Both the position numbers and the translations under genes were made by a program. The notes under the pieces were generated by a model that worked only from the letters and a program-made list of their open reading frames with translations, ran no database searches and was not told where the DNA came from. A stretch of DNA of 64,000 nucleotides from Epiperipatus broadwayi. Taxonomy: Eukaryota > Onychophora > Udeonychophora > Euonychophora > Peripatidae. Location: NCBI GenBank assembly GCA_028023455.1, contig JAQFVV010013087.1, positions 62,001 to 126,000 on the forward strand, read 5' to 3'. Positions 52,005 to 64,000 of the stretch are shown here, piece by piece. Every line of letters begins with the position of its first letter. The first letter of the stretch is position 1.

Positions 52005-55000
52005 TGTAACCCTCTAAAGTGTGGTCAACTACATAATATCACCAAAAAATCAGTGCACTGAGAATCGTTACCTCGATCACTAATCAATTCCCGCTACACA
52101 TTGTCAGCTATTAAGAGCTGTATCCAAAAGCATATTATGCTATTTATTTTATGCACCAAGGACCACAACCAACATCTGGAGCAACTTACCACAGACCAAA
52201 CCAATGATCTAACATAAACTTTTATGATTTAATTTGATCGCAGCCAGGGTGTACCACGAAGACCTATCATAGTAGTGTGATAAAATACATTAAACAAATT
52301 ATAAGTGCAATGTGATTATGTTACAAACCTTAATTTGCGATTTTTATTGTATGAGACCCGATGGCTGACCATGTACAAGATGGCATAATTTGTGGAAATA
52401 CATAATATTATGAAATTTTAAACCATCTATATGATTTCTAATACAAAATGCTAGTCCAGGTAAAGCTTTGCAATAAATAAACATAAATACTTGGGTTCTT
52501 TTTTATAGTTTACTATATCACTGAGACTCTTTTTATACTGACAAATGACAATTTAAAATGTTAAGTAAATATTTTCAATCATATCATTATTTGGTAAATC
52601 TGTTTACAAGTCTAATAATTAATTTATATTGCATACTAGAATCAACTACGCAAAGCCAAAATGATGGAAAAGGTAAATGGGATTTTATTGTACCTCACTC
52701 CTCATAAACTACCAAAGACGAAAAGCATCCAAATGTTTTCTCAAAATATTACTAAACTTTTATATCATGTTGACGATAGTATGTGCTTCAATGTATGCTC
52801 TATCCAAGGTTTATGATTTCTGATTTTAAGAATGACACATAGCAACGGTACAGTGAGTTTAATTATAAATCAACGTTTATTTACAAATTTATGAATAATA
52901 AATAATTAATTCCAATGTTATAATGAAAAAACTTAAATAAACAAATAAAATAAATAAATTATAATTCCATCGACTTTCTTCACTAACATATCATAGGTAC
53001 GGTTTTTAAAAACCTAATCATACCTTATTTCAATTTGATATAATGATTCCTGAGCAAATTATAATAAATTCAACATCAACTCATGAAGTATTTAACATCA
53101 TTTCCAGATTCCATAAATCCATACCGTAAAATTAGAATAATATAATAAATAATATTATATCTGTAGGATTTAGCTATAATGCAATCATTAAATAAAATGA
53201 AAATTTAAACTTACACTCCAGTAAATAATAATCAACCAACAGTTAATTATTATGAAGTAACTTGAATAGAATGTCCTGCTACAATTTGATGATCTAACTT
53301 GTAAATTATACTTACAAATGGAAGAAGATGATTTAGCAGATTAACTAAAATACTTTGCCCAACTTATATCTATGAAGTAAAACATATTCCTGTGGATGCG
53401 TTCATCTACACATAGAAATTAAATAATACTAAACGCTTAGTGGATTGATACACCACCATAAATTAATATGTATAATTACACAATTCCGTGGATTAACCAC
53501 CAGCGCTGGAATGAATGTAAAATACAAAAAATGGCAATTAAATAATCTGTGGATTAACCACCAGCACAGATTATTGCCTTTCAACATTAAAAAACAACAT
53601 TACTATTTACCTCATATTAAAGTGCAAAATCATCCTCCTCAGTTACTCTGATCATTCGGAAAACACTAACACTTTAGCAAATGTGGGTTCTTGCATAATA
53701 AAATGTTACACTAATCAGGACAACTAATGTACTAACTTATATTGCTTAAAATAAAACATGTGTAATGCAATATAAGTAATATTAGCATAGGAATATAAAT
53801 CTGGAAAGACTTACAAAATACCTCACAAAGATTGATACATCTCATGAATTCATTTAGTACCTTTCAAGCCTTTTCGCAAGCGCTATTCTCTTGAATAAAT
53901 ATTTTATTCAACCCCTATTAATTTAAACTTAATAAAATATAACTTATGAACTTCACATGCAAGTTCATATAATGATAAAATTTAAGTAATGAATTATTCA
54001 TCAAATACATAAAATCTAAGAGGTGTGTGTGTGATATAAATTAAATGTATAGCATTTTAACGTTCAATATATGAATTTTAGCAGGTGTGTGTGTCCCAAA
54101 TTAGATTGTAGAGCACTTTATAACTATAAATATGATCCGTGAAATCCATGTACGATGTGTCGAACAATAAATGTACAAAGTAATAGCTACAATTATAATT
54201 GAATTCCATACATGCAATTTTATCCATTTGTGTTAGTTATTATAATCACTATTAGATTAACGATTTTACGTGGCTCCATAAATAAGAAACAATTTCATAG
54301 CATGACAAGCAGAATTTAAATGAAAATGTTTTTCAAAAGTTATTAATTTCTACATTTCTCTATTAAAATGTTCCAAGTTTATCACATCCATGCTAATATT
54401 TATTTATCCACGCTTAAATCTAGGAATAATAACTACAGTAATTAATTCAATCATTTCAAACTGACGATAAAATTAGAAAATAGCTTTGATAAATTATTTG
54501 AAGACTGTTTATTATCCAAATGGCAAACAAATTAACTGGCATTATAAAGTTAAATATCAATCAATACTATATTTTTATTAGAATTAGAAACGGAAATATT
54601 TAACTATGTTGATAACTTTAACATTTTATTTTAATTTAAACTTCTTCTTTTTTAAAAAGCAAATTTTCATATTTATAAAACTTCTGTAATTAAAATACTT
54701 ATTTAATTTTTCCAAATTGTAGAACAATAAACATTTTAACACATACTAAATTCTTGCAATTAATTCTTTTAAACTGGGAAGCTCTGACATTTCAAATGTA
54801 ATATTTGGAAATTATTACCGGTGATTTGATCCACTTGGCCAGCCGACTTGAACAGACTTTTAAATTTAGCAATTCATCTTATAATTAAATACCACGATAT
54901 TATTTTTACGTTTATAGAAAATTTGTGGTAATCCATTTACTTGTTAACTATTTTAAAATAAGCTTATCAAATTTACACCATTTGCCTTCTTACCATTTTC

Positions 55001-55429
55001 TTTTCTTTCTCTCTCCCTCCAAAAGCAAACTAACAGACGATCTGCTCTTAAATTTGCGCTGTTTTCTTTTTTTACATTGAGACGCTTACGTAATTACTGT
55101 ATTTATTTTTAATAATTTATTTTAATTGAACAAATGGTTTTGTTAATTCAAATGAAATAATTTTTAAGATCATTTTAAACAAATAAAACAAAATATTATA
55201 TTTTAATACTATTTTACCAAATTAAATGTGTTGTTAAAATTTTTTAAAAGTTAAACATTTTGATATGAATTAGTATATGGAACGAATCAAATTTAAGTTT
55301 ATTAAAATAATATAAGAGAGTAATCTGTTCAAAGCGAAAATCAAGCCAATCAAATCACCAAAGAAGACAGAGAAATTTTTTTAATAATAGTTACATCAAT
55401 TATTATATTTTATGCTAAAATATATGGTT

Positions 55430-55432
<3 letters not shown>
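52005..55432 (-). repeat. 5' LTR of Gypsy element (3428 bp)
   Basis: Mirror of 42460-45903 in sequence and ends. It contains a 15-base deletion near 54535 and a shortened GT repeat near 54024 relative to the other LTR. It should carry the element's promoter, which I could not pinpoint in the A+T-rich sequence. Confidence 0.93.

Positions 55433-55514
<82 letters not shown>
55433..55514. repeat. (TA)n array, right flank of Gypsy element
   Basis: Continuation of the TA microsatellite at 42377-42459. Confidence 0.95.
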
Positions 55515-55517
<3 letters not shown>

Positions 55518-55593
55518 TTATAAATAGTTTAATTAGAGATAAAAGTATTTAAGAGTACTCCTATGTTAATTTAACTGAAAGATTCTATTATAG

Positions 55594-56050
55594 TATATAT
55601 ATATGAAAAACGAAAACAAGTTATATCTACGTAAACTTGCTATTGTTTGTATTTATGATCAATAGGTGGAGCTTTACCAAGACCTCCAAACAAGCATATT
55701 TTTGTTTACATAAACATCACAGTCAGAATTCACTGTCTCTTTTCATTGACTATATGGTGAAACTGAACTGATATCAGACCCATATAGCTATCTGGCCTGA
55801 TAAGCTGGGTTTGAAGACATTTACGTGACTAAAAAAATTATGCTTGCAAACTGATAGAAACTTGTTGCATAAACGCTTGGAGTTAGTGTTTAGGTCTTGT
55901 TTCTAACTCCTTTCCTTCACTGATGATAGTATATCAGCTTGAAGTCAGCTGATTTGAAGGTGGAACCCACAAAAGAGACAGTGAATTCTGACTCTGATGT
56001 TTATGTAATCAAAAATATGCTTGTTTGGAGGTCTTGATAAAGCTCCATCT

Positions 56051-56055
<5 letters not shown>
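55594..56055 (+). mobile_element. Single retrozyme-like monomer with terminal inverted repeats
   Basis: Related along its length to the monomers at 40297-41890. Its outer ~85 bases (from about 55658, ATAGGTGGAGCTTTACC, and their complement at 55970-56050) are inverted repeats, so it folds as a hairpin. TA repeats lie on both sides. It contains one hammerhead motif on the plus strand. Confidence 0.7.
55914..55960 (+). ncRNA. Hammerhead ribozyme 6 with covarying helix I
   Basis: CCTTCA, core CTGATGA, helix II AGT...GCT, GAA, helix III GTC-AGCT-GAT, U at the cleavage position, TGAAGG. Compared with the 40-kb array, helix I changes from CTTTCA/TGAAAG to CCTTCA/TGAAGG: a T-A pair has become C-G on both strands of the helix, which is evidence that the pairing is real. 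All invariant core bases are kept; helices II and III contain wobble pairs. Confidence 0.68.

Positions 56056-56084
<29 letters not shown>
56056..56084. repeat. (TA)n right of retrozyme monomer
   Basis: Short pure TA run at the element boundary. Confidence 0.9.
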
Positions 56085-56477
<393 letters not shown>

Positions 56478-56493
56478 TTTTAGATTAATCATT

Positions 56494-57061
56494 ATGAATG
56501 CAATTTATTTTATTGTTATCTGGGGCATATCTTTAAGTCTTTGCACAAATGTAGAATTTGTTAATGAATGCCCTACATCACAACATGATATAGCTTGTGG
56601 TTGTGACCAGTTGCATGTTAATTGTTTGAATCTTACATCAATAAGTAAATTGCAGACCTATTTGGGTATCCCTCGATCTCTTAAGTCTCTTCAGATTAAA
56701 AGCAGGAATTTGGTGAGACTTACTAGACAAGCACTTGGTGTAATTAAGGTGATAAGTGTAGTAATTGAATGCAGTGTTCTTAAATACATTGACTATGATG
56801 CCTTCGAAGGAACTGATTCTGCATTGGAACATTTAACTATTATAGGCACACAACTTTCACAAATACCATTAGGATCATTCCACTACCTGTCTTCTGTAAA
56901 ACAATTAAATTTAGACTCCAATCAAATTACTTTTGTTTTAGGTTATACTTTTGTGCATCTATATAACTTGGAAATAGTCAGATTAGTTGGGAATCAAATC
57001 ACAAATGTTAAAAAGGGAGCATTTGACCATCCATCTACCTTGATTCAAGTTGATATACACG
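56494..57061 (+). CDS. First coding exon of a secreted LRR protein
   Basis: Starts at the ATG at 56494, chosen because a hydrophobic signal peptide follows at once ([17 protein letters not shown]); the in-frame Tyr-Ile sequence before it is only the TA repeat. After cleavage comes a Cys-rich N-cap (ECPTSQ ... [10 protein letters not shown]), then about four LRRs: [47 protein letters not shown] and [15 protein letters not shown], ending QVDIH. A donor G|GTAAGGA follows base 57061 in phase 1, matching the acceptor phase of the C-cap exon type seen at 2798. The frame reading on to 57120 is intronic. The protein is likely extracellular and LRR-only, as in arthropod luciferase-subunit-like families; the function is unknown. 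Confidence 0.8.
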
Positions 57062-57349
57062 GTAAGGATTTAGATACTCATGTATTAAATAACCTTTATA
57101 AATATTTAATTAAATGTTAACAATAACATAGAAGTTGGAAGTAAAAACTTCATACTATATTTTATTCATTATTAACTGCACCTGTGGTTATTTATAAGTC
57201 TAGGATGTAATGAAAATCAAATTCTACATCAACTAAATAAATTTAATAACAAGTTTTATAAAATCAATTTAATATTATATAAAATGAAGTCATACATCAT
57301 ATGACTTCTTAAGCTTGTATTACAAATGTAATATATTGAGTATGGTAAT

Positions 57350-57565
57350 AATTCTAAAGAATCTTTTACAATAAATCCCACATGAGAAAGCATTTAAACT
57401 CTCTATTCAGAATTATCTTTATCCCCAAACCAGTTTTGAGTTAATGATTCTCATCACTGAGAAAAGTCATTAGGCCAAAACTGGTTTGGAGATAAGGATA
57501 AGTCTAGATAAAGATTTTAAATGCTTTCACTTGTGGCGTTTTTATTGTAAAAGGTTCTTTGGAGC
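57350..57565 (+). mobile_element. Foldback element with degenerate hammerhead-like centre
   Basis: Sequences from AAAGAATCTTTTACAATAAA (57357) to CCAAACCAGTTTT (57436) reappear inverted from AAAACTGGTTTGG (57477) to GTAAAAGGTTCTTT (57560): about 80-base arms with mismatches. The ~40-base centre reads CACTGAGAAAAG...GGCCAAAACTGGTTT, which has the order of a hammerhead (CTGA..A, small helix II, AAA for GAA, AC-TG-GT) but with changed invariant bases. It lies in the presumed first intron of the LRR gene. Confidence 0.55.
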
Positions 57566-57969
57566 TATTAGCTATTATCAGTATATATGAAAAATATTAT
57601 TTATTATAGTCAAATTTTACTAATAAAATGTAATACTTAAACTAAATTGGTTATCTCCATTAAAAAAAAAATATAATTAATACAAATCATTCTAATTGGT
57701 AATAGAATAGAATATATTACTATTATTATTTATATAAATGCATAAAATTACAAACTTTACAGCTGTATACTGACTTAATCTAGTACTAATTTAATCACTA
57801 ATTATGTAAATAAAACACATGAGCATTTAATTACAACTACCTTTAATCTTCTTTAATAATTATCCTATATGCATCTTTATCAATCACTAGGCCAATTCAT
57901 ATATAATTCCTAACCTATATATATATAATGATGATCATTGTGATTATGATGATGCTGATGATGATGATG

Positions 57970-57970
<1 letters not shown>
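57566..57970. other. Presumed intron sequence
   Basis: A+T-rich, nothing recognised. Confidence 0.35.
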
Positions 57971-58062
<92 letters not shown>

Positions 58063-58075
58063 GTAGTAGTAGTAG
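57971..58075. repeat. (TAA)n with (TAG)n end
   Basis: About 30 TAA units followed by five TAG units, preceded by a GATGAT-rich stretch. Confidence 0.95.
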
Positions 58076-58383
58076 CGCCACATAGCCACAGACCAACTTA
58101 CAGTTAAGCAAAAAGCCATTAGTCTTTTTTCTTTAAAAAAAAAAAGAAAAGAAATCTAGTTCTCTCCCAAAAGATATGAAAAAGAGTAATCTAAAATAAA
58201 ATAATTTTTATGAGTAAACTTTTTTTTAAAAGATAGTTACTTATTATCATATATAAAAAAAAAAAGAAAAGTTTTTTATAGCCATGGTAAACAATCAAAC
58301 AATAAAGATTATGAGATGAAAAGCAAACAGCTTAAATAATATTCATTGATAACATAAATTGAAGACAAATTAATAATAGGAGA

Positions 58384-58512
58384 AAAAATATCAGGAGTAA
58401 AGGGAAAAAATCAGGCAAACATTTTAATATATATATATATATATATATTAAAGGAGAAAAGGGAAAAAATCAGGCAAACTCCTTTAATATATATATATAT
58501 ATATATATTAAA
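58384..58512. repeat. ~60-bp tandem duplication containing palindromic TA
   Basis: The phrase GGGAAAAAATCAGGCAAAC...TTTAATATATAT...ATTAAAGGAG occurs twice in tandem, each unit including a 25-base TTTAA(TA)nTTAAA palindrome. Confidence 0.85.
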
Positions 58513-58841
58513 GGAGAAAAAAGAAAAGGGATAAAAGCTGAAATATTACAGGTTAAAAAAAATTCCATACAATAAAATGGTGATCTCCAAGTTACTTAAT
58601 CAGGAAGAGAATCCATCACAAGGCACCAAGTAAAACATATGCCTCAACAGTGAAGAGAGTATTGCCTGATAATGTTAACCTGGGGGAAAATCCATGATTT
58701 AGAAAAACAACATAGAAAAATCTAATAAATTTGGATTTGAGAGAACAAAAAAAAAAATGCTCCCCCACAGACAGTCAATTGATGGACGAAATGATGTAGC
58801 AATAGTAGAGAACTTTAATAACACAATTCCAAGAATATGGT

Positions 58842-59325
58842 TTGCAGCTTTCAAAAGGTTTTTTTTTTTTTACCAAGAAATCAATAGTACTAGCTGTCAC
58901 TGATAATCAATGCACCCTTTTTAGCTTTTCCAATGCCCTTCTAATTGAAGCAGTAGAACAAAAAACTAATTTACTTGAATTGGTACAATGTATAAGTGGT
59001 CATCCTAATAGTAGATATATAGCATTCCAATTCTACGAAAACAAACAAAAAAGATCAATTGAAAAATCAAATTAAGATACTTGGAAATTTTGCAATAGTA
59101 CAAGTAGATGAAAGTAAATACAAAAATATCTCTGAAATCCTAAAATATATTTACTTTAAATACAATTTAGATTACATCCAAAGGATGATGAACCCATTTG
59201 GAACAGTAACATTGGTTCCAAAAATATATCTAAATGGCACATCAATTACACTACTTACAAATAACTTTGAATATAAAATTAAACTACATAAAAATTTGAC
59301 CCAGATATCAACCCTACACATATAA
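58842..59325 (+). pseudogene. LINE ORF1 remnant
   Basis: Two overlapping frames (58842-59075 and 59059-59325) read as a continuous soluble protein: NALLIEAVEQKTNLLELVQC, then IKILGNFAIVQVDES and NPFGTVTLVPKIYLNG. A frame change joins them, and a further Cys/His-containing piece (QCFASDKRSHIAT, near 59375) resembles a damaged zinc knuckle, as in Gag-like ORF1 proteins that bind the element's RNA. No named domain can be assigned with certainty. Confidence 0.45.
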
Positions 59326-60129
59326 CAGACCAAAAATCCATATTACATATATACACCAAAAGTCTAAAACCTCAATGTTTTGCGAGTGACAAAAGAAGTC
59401 ACATAGCGACTTAATGTAATGAAAAAATTCAAATAAAAAACCTTGCAAAAAATCTTAATTGAAAAAACAGAAAACACTAATACAGCTAACCAGCCAGAAA
59501 ACAATGACTACATGGCATTTAAAGCAATCAAATTGGTAAATAAAAAAAAATAAAAATACACAATAGATAGTGATACAGACACACCCTCAGTTACTCCATT
59601 TAAAACAAACAAAAAAGTAAAAATATAAAAAATAACCTCCCAACAGAAACAGCTATTTACAAAATAATAAAAGAAAGAAATGAATACACACAAAATGAAG
59701 CAAAAGAAATCCCAAAAGGAAATAAAAATCAAACAGAACACATGATTATAAATAAAACAACAACCAAAATTATGGACAATATTACATAGTGTCTTTCAAA
59801 TGTTGGAAGCATATCACAGGAAATCAAAAGAAAACAGCAAAAATGCAAAAAAAAAGAGAATGCAATAAAAATAAAATGAACTATCAGGATTAATTAAATA
59901 GACATGGCAGAACAATCATCAGATGACAATATGGAAATAGAACCACTCTCACTAGAATCAATGTTAAAAAAAAACAAAGGGAGTGAATTATATAAACAAA
60001 AAAATGGAGAAATAAAAAGCTGTGAAAAAATAGTTCAGAAAGAGATAGCTCAAGTATAGAAGGAAATAAAAATCAAGCAATCTAATCGGAAAAAAAATAA
60101 TTTCCACTCCCAAGGAGCATAATCATTCC

Positions 60130-60860
60130 ACATGAATTAAATATAGGTGCAATAAATGTTAGAGGACGAAATAATATATAAAGAACACAAGCATAAGCGG
60201 TGATGGTCATGTGATGTTTATTGGCTTAATATTAAAAAAATACAACAAATTAACAATTGGATAAAAACAATGCACTCCAGCATTTTAGGTTTATTGGAAA
60301 TGAAAATTTATGGTGGCTCACAAATTAATCGACTGCTATATATGGGCAAAATGGTTTTTTGGCATATTCCAGGGACTCAGCAATACCATCAACTGGCACA
60401 GAAATATTTATCAACCCACAATGGCCATTTATAACTTTTGAAATTGCTTTTATAGATGCAAGTCTATTAATAATAACATTTAATGAATAGAAAATATTCA
60501 ATCAACATTACTTTTATCTATATACATTCAGGACTGGCAGTAATTAACAGAATAATTTAAACTATAAACTCAATTTTAGGAAACAATCTCCACAGCATAA
60601 TACATTGCTGGAGATTTTAATTTGAGTCATAAAATGTTTGTTACCAAATGGATACACCAACTCACATTATCGCTTATGAGCAGGGATTGTTTTCCTCCAC
60701 CGGACTCTTATCTTTCTATAGCAACAGACATGGAACATTAATAAATCTGATGTTTTATTTTTTAATGTTACACCATGCAAAAGAGGTAAATCTATCACAT
60801 ACCCGACCATTTTTCTGAACACGTGGCACAAAAAATAAAACTAAATTTAAACACACAGCA
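60130..60860 (+). pseudogene. LINE endonuclease (APE type) remnant
   Basis: Begins ELNIGAINVRGRN, the typical start of a LINE APE domain. After the inserted ~50-base repeat it continues IQQINNWIKTMHSSILGLLEMKI, and the frame near 60607-60621 gives AGDFN, the catalytic Asp/Asn motif, followed by LSHKM. Frames shift repeatedly. The enzyme would have nicked the target DNA. Confidence 0.68.
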
Positions 60861-61439
60861 CAATACTATAAACAACATACCTAAGACAATAATAATTAAA
60901 ATTCCAAATAATACTTCAGAAGCCATCTTCTCAAATGTATATAACGATATATAAAATCAATAAAGTCAAACTGGACACAGTCTGCTAATATATAACATAT
61001 ACAAATACCCACTCATATAACATAAATCATATTACACAGAAATATATCCCCCTCAAAATTAATCATGTTATCAGACAAAATACATATAAGAATAATAATG
61101 TCAAAACCAGTCAATATCAACTAAACAATCATAATAAAAAATACAAAATTCTATAATCAAAAATTTGATAATCTAACGCAATATCTAACAATAATGAAAA
61201 GGAAAATGTGTCTTACCCAACAACATACATAGACTTGTGAACATATTCATTGGACTTGGGCTATCCATCCTCAAACAAATTTCTCATGTTTTTAAAGTGA
61301 AAAAAAAAAACCGTTACTGCAAGTTATAATATGCTAGACGCAATATATAACTATTTCAAACAAAAATTAACCAACCATAATCTTTTCAAACCGCTTGAAG
61401 ATTTTTATGGAAAGCCAAAACACAATTTAAAATAAAGGT

Positions 61440-62500
61440 TTTGGCAAAAATCATAAACTCACTCCCAAGCACATGTCATCCAGGACCACCTGGGATCCCA
61501 CAATTTGTACTGTCACACTTCAGTCAGTTCACAAATAAATATTTATAGTAACTTGAAAATCAATTATCACAGAAACTACACAATATACGAAGGCTATATC
61601 CATTATCAATGGTCGCATTTATTAAAAAAACAAGAATTTATTTCCACATTTTTCCATCTGAGATCAATCTCAATGGAGCTGTTGGTAATAAAAATATTGG
61701 TAAAGGTAGTAAAGGAAAAAAAAACTAAACAATACATAATACCAATATCACAACTCCAATCTGATAAAAAGGCTCATCAACAAGGCAATCAACACTGATA
61801 TATAAATCGTTAATCTATTCAGTTAATAAGAAGAAAAAAATATTCACCAATGACAGTGCAATTAGATTTTTACAGTACTTTTGATTCATTGCCAATAAAC
61901 ACACTATTAAGTCAACTAAAACAGATATACCCAAATCAATATTATACACAATAGCCATTTTGCTTCTAAATAGAGAAATGCATATCACAGTTCAATGCAA
62001 GACCCACATCATCATTCTATCCTAGTCAATAAATCCACAACTTTATCCTCTAAGTACACTGATATTCATCTTTTATTTAAACTCCAAACTAGAACGAATC
62101 AATAAAACATTTCCAAGGATTTCCAGTTCCAAGTGTAATGTATACATTGCCTATATAGATTATATGAATGACATCACAGTATTTTTAAAGTCAAAGAAGC
62201 AATTAAGTATACTATAGAAAATAATAAAAGACTACTCAATAAAGTTCAAATTAAAAATTAACACTAATAAGTCAGCAGCATGGATAATATCTATAGGAAA
62301 AACAGACACACATTTTTTTTCAAAGTAAACCCCGTAATTTTCTCAGTTTCCTTTTCCATTTAGGAATGAGTCAGATGAGAAGAAGTATACTAAATAAATT
62401 TAAAGTTGAAGCAGAAAAAATCACATTATTACTCTCCAGATTGTATATATTAATATATGCAAAGGTATGTCTATTTAATCAACTTATACTGACCATGATC
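61440..62500 (+). pseudogene. LINE reverse transcriptase remnant
   Basis: HPGPPGIPQF (about 61480), VQLDFYSTFDSLP (about 61857, motif A with Asp), PLSTLIFIFYLN (about 62048, the motif B/C linker) and YIAYIDYMNDI (about 62141, a damaged motif C). The order and spacing fit a LINE RT, while stops exclude function. Confidence 0.66.
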
Positions 62501-63079
62501 TCATACAACCTTCCAATAAATAATTTTACAAAAAAATTATAAAGTCAAATAAATCATTACTTAATAAGCTACTATAGAAGATAAAAGTAGTAGCAATCTC
62601 AATAAAATAAGTAAAACAAACAACAAAACGGAATGGTCTTGGAATGCATGCAATTAAGGTTTTCCATTCACACAAAAAAAAAAAAAAAACAGTAAATCTA
62701 CTGACGGGCATATTTAGACATTTCCCAAACATAGAGAAAACATTAGAAATTGCATCCACTGACTGACCCACTAACACAAATAACTAAATAAACACACTAC
62801 TGATAAGTATCAAAAACATTAAACTCAAAATAACACTTAGGAACCCTATTAAATATACGTATTGAAAAATAAAGGATCTTCTATCTCAGAACCCAAAAAA
62901 TAATAATAATTTGATGGTTCTGGGAATAGAGAGCAGCCAATTACTCAAAAAATAAAAAAAAAGATGATACGTATAACCAAAATATTTTACTTTAACATCA
63001 AATTGAATCTAACCACATTATCAACAACACAATTTATATGCTACAGAGGGTTCACCCTAAATGCTGATCCACTGTATAT

Positions 63080-63406
<327 letters not shown>

Positions 63407-63759
63407 TACAAATTAACATATTATATCTACTAGAAAAACATAAAGGAAGAGACAACATTCTTGCACCACCAGACATTTTTGCTGCCACTTGGTCTCTATT
63501 TAATATAATAGCAGCATTATAATGGACACACAAAAATATAACATCAGACAAAATGGAAAACTAGAACAACTAACAACAAAAACTGAAATATTAAAACTGT
63601 AACAGTTACTAAAGATTCTAATGATAAAACAAATATTTTTTTCCTTGTAATTAATAATGTATTCTGGTATATTGAAGTAAATGCAATGTAAAATTGATAT
63701 AATATAACCAACTATTTCCTAATAAATTTTCATTTGAAACATGATAATAATATTAATAA

Positions 63760-63910
<151 letters not shown>

Positions 63911-64000
63911 AGCTTGGTACTCATAGAAATCGGTAGGATATATTATTTATTCTTAGTTATAATTGAACTTAAAATGTACTTATATAAAATATACTACATT

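Larger units (their letters stand above)
42460..55432 (-). mobile_element. Ty3/Gypsy LTR retrotransposon, full length, 3.4-kb LTRs
   Basis: Two nearly identical LTRs enclose a 6.1-kb interior holding, on the minus strand, gag, aspartic protease, reverse transcriptase-RNase H and integrase in the Gypsy order (integrase last). A primer-binding-site candidate adjoins the 5' LTR (right side) and a purine tract the 3' LTR (left side). No envelope frame is present. I count about 43 substitutions plus a few indels between the LTRs (about 1.3%), so the insertion is fairly young. The reading frames are interrupted at several points, so this copy is probably defective. Confidence 0.93.

Noticed and set aside
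57062-57120. Extension of the LRR frame to its stop at 57118-57120
   Set aside because: It follows a strong GTAAGGA donor and leaves the LRR pattern; the phase-matched C-cap exon type at 2798 indicates splicing instead.
59508-59741. Hydrophobic Phe-rich minus-strand frame
   Set aside because: Opposite strand of A-rich LINE remnant sequence; composition artefact.

Overview
The window is eukaryotic nuclear DNA, very A+T rich (by eye roughly three quarters or more), almost empty of host genes and packed with mobile elements and long (TA)n arrays. The only convincing host coding sequence is two exons of secreted leucine-rich-repeat (LRR) genes on the + strand. One is a terminal LRR C-cap exon at 2798-2964. 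The other is a first coding exon at 56494-57061 whose phase-1 donor would join the same kind of C-cap exon. They look like neighbouring tandem paralogs about 53 kb apart. This LRR type recalls the arthropod 'oplophorus-luciferin 2-monooxygenase non-catalytic subunit-like' families, so an arthropod (perhaps a chelicerate or crustacean) is my inference, held with low confidence.

Layout. 55-1295: a terminal-inverted-repeat (TIR) transposon, with a second, opposite copy at 36763-37957. 2798-2964: LRR exon. 4643-11472: two head-to-tail copies of a 2.7-kb repeat, with a solo LTR in the (TA)n between them. 11916-15166: a decayed Penelope-like element (PLE: RT plus GIY-YIG). 15167-16140: a LINE reverse-transcriptase remnant. 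17096-18720: a tandem/inverted array of about 490-bp units. 19655-19850: a 196-bp hairpin element. 21122-24400: three more PLE pieces, two of them an inverted pair. 26440-27740: a decayed, unidentified coding-like block. 28860-34230: minisatellite-like tracts around a 4.5-kb block I could not assign. 34964-35132: a near-perfect hairpin. 40297-41890: an array of about 405-bp monomers. 42460-55432: a 13-kb Ty3/Gypsy LTR retrotransposon on the minus strand with unusually long (3.4-kb) LTRs. 55594-56055: one more monomer of the 405-bp family. 56494-57061: LRR exon. 58790-63700: a decayed LINE with ORF1, endonuclease and RT traces.

The most interesting theme is self-cleaving RNA. The 405-bp monomers carry hammerhead ribozyme (HHR) motifs of the type with a very short helix III, two of them with fully intact cores, repeated once per monomer. 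This is the architecture reported for animal retrozymes. Unrelated hairpin elements (19655-19850; 34964-35132; 57350-57565) have HHR or HHR-like motifs at the hairpin tip, so the element's inverted repeat acts as an extended helix I. Two PLE pieces also carry HHR-like remnants. A second theme is that almost every element abuts a (TA)n array. All coordinates and similarities were read by eye; no searches or folding programs were run.
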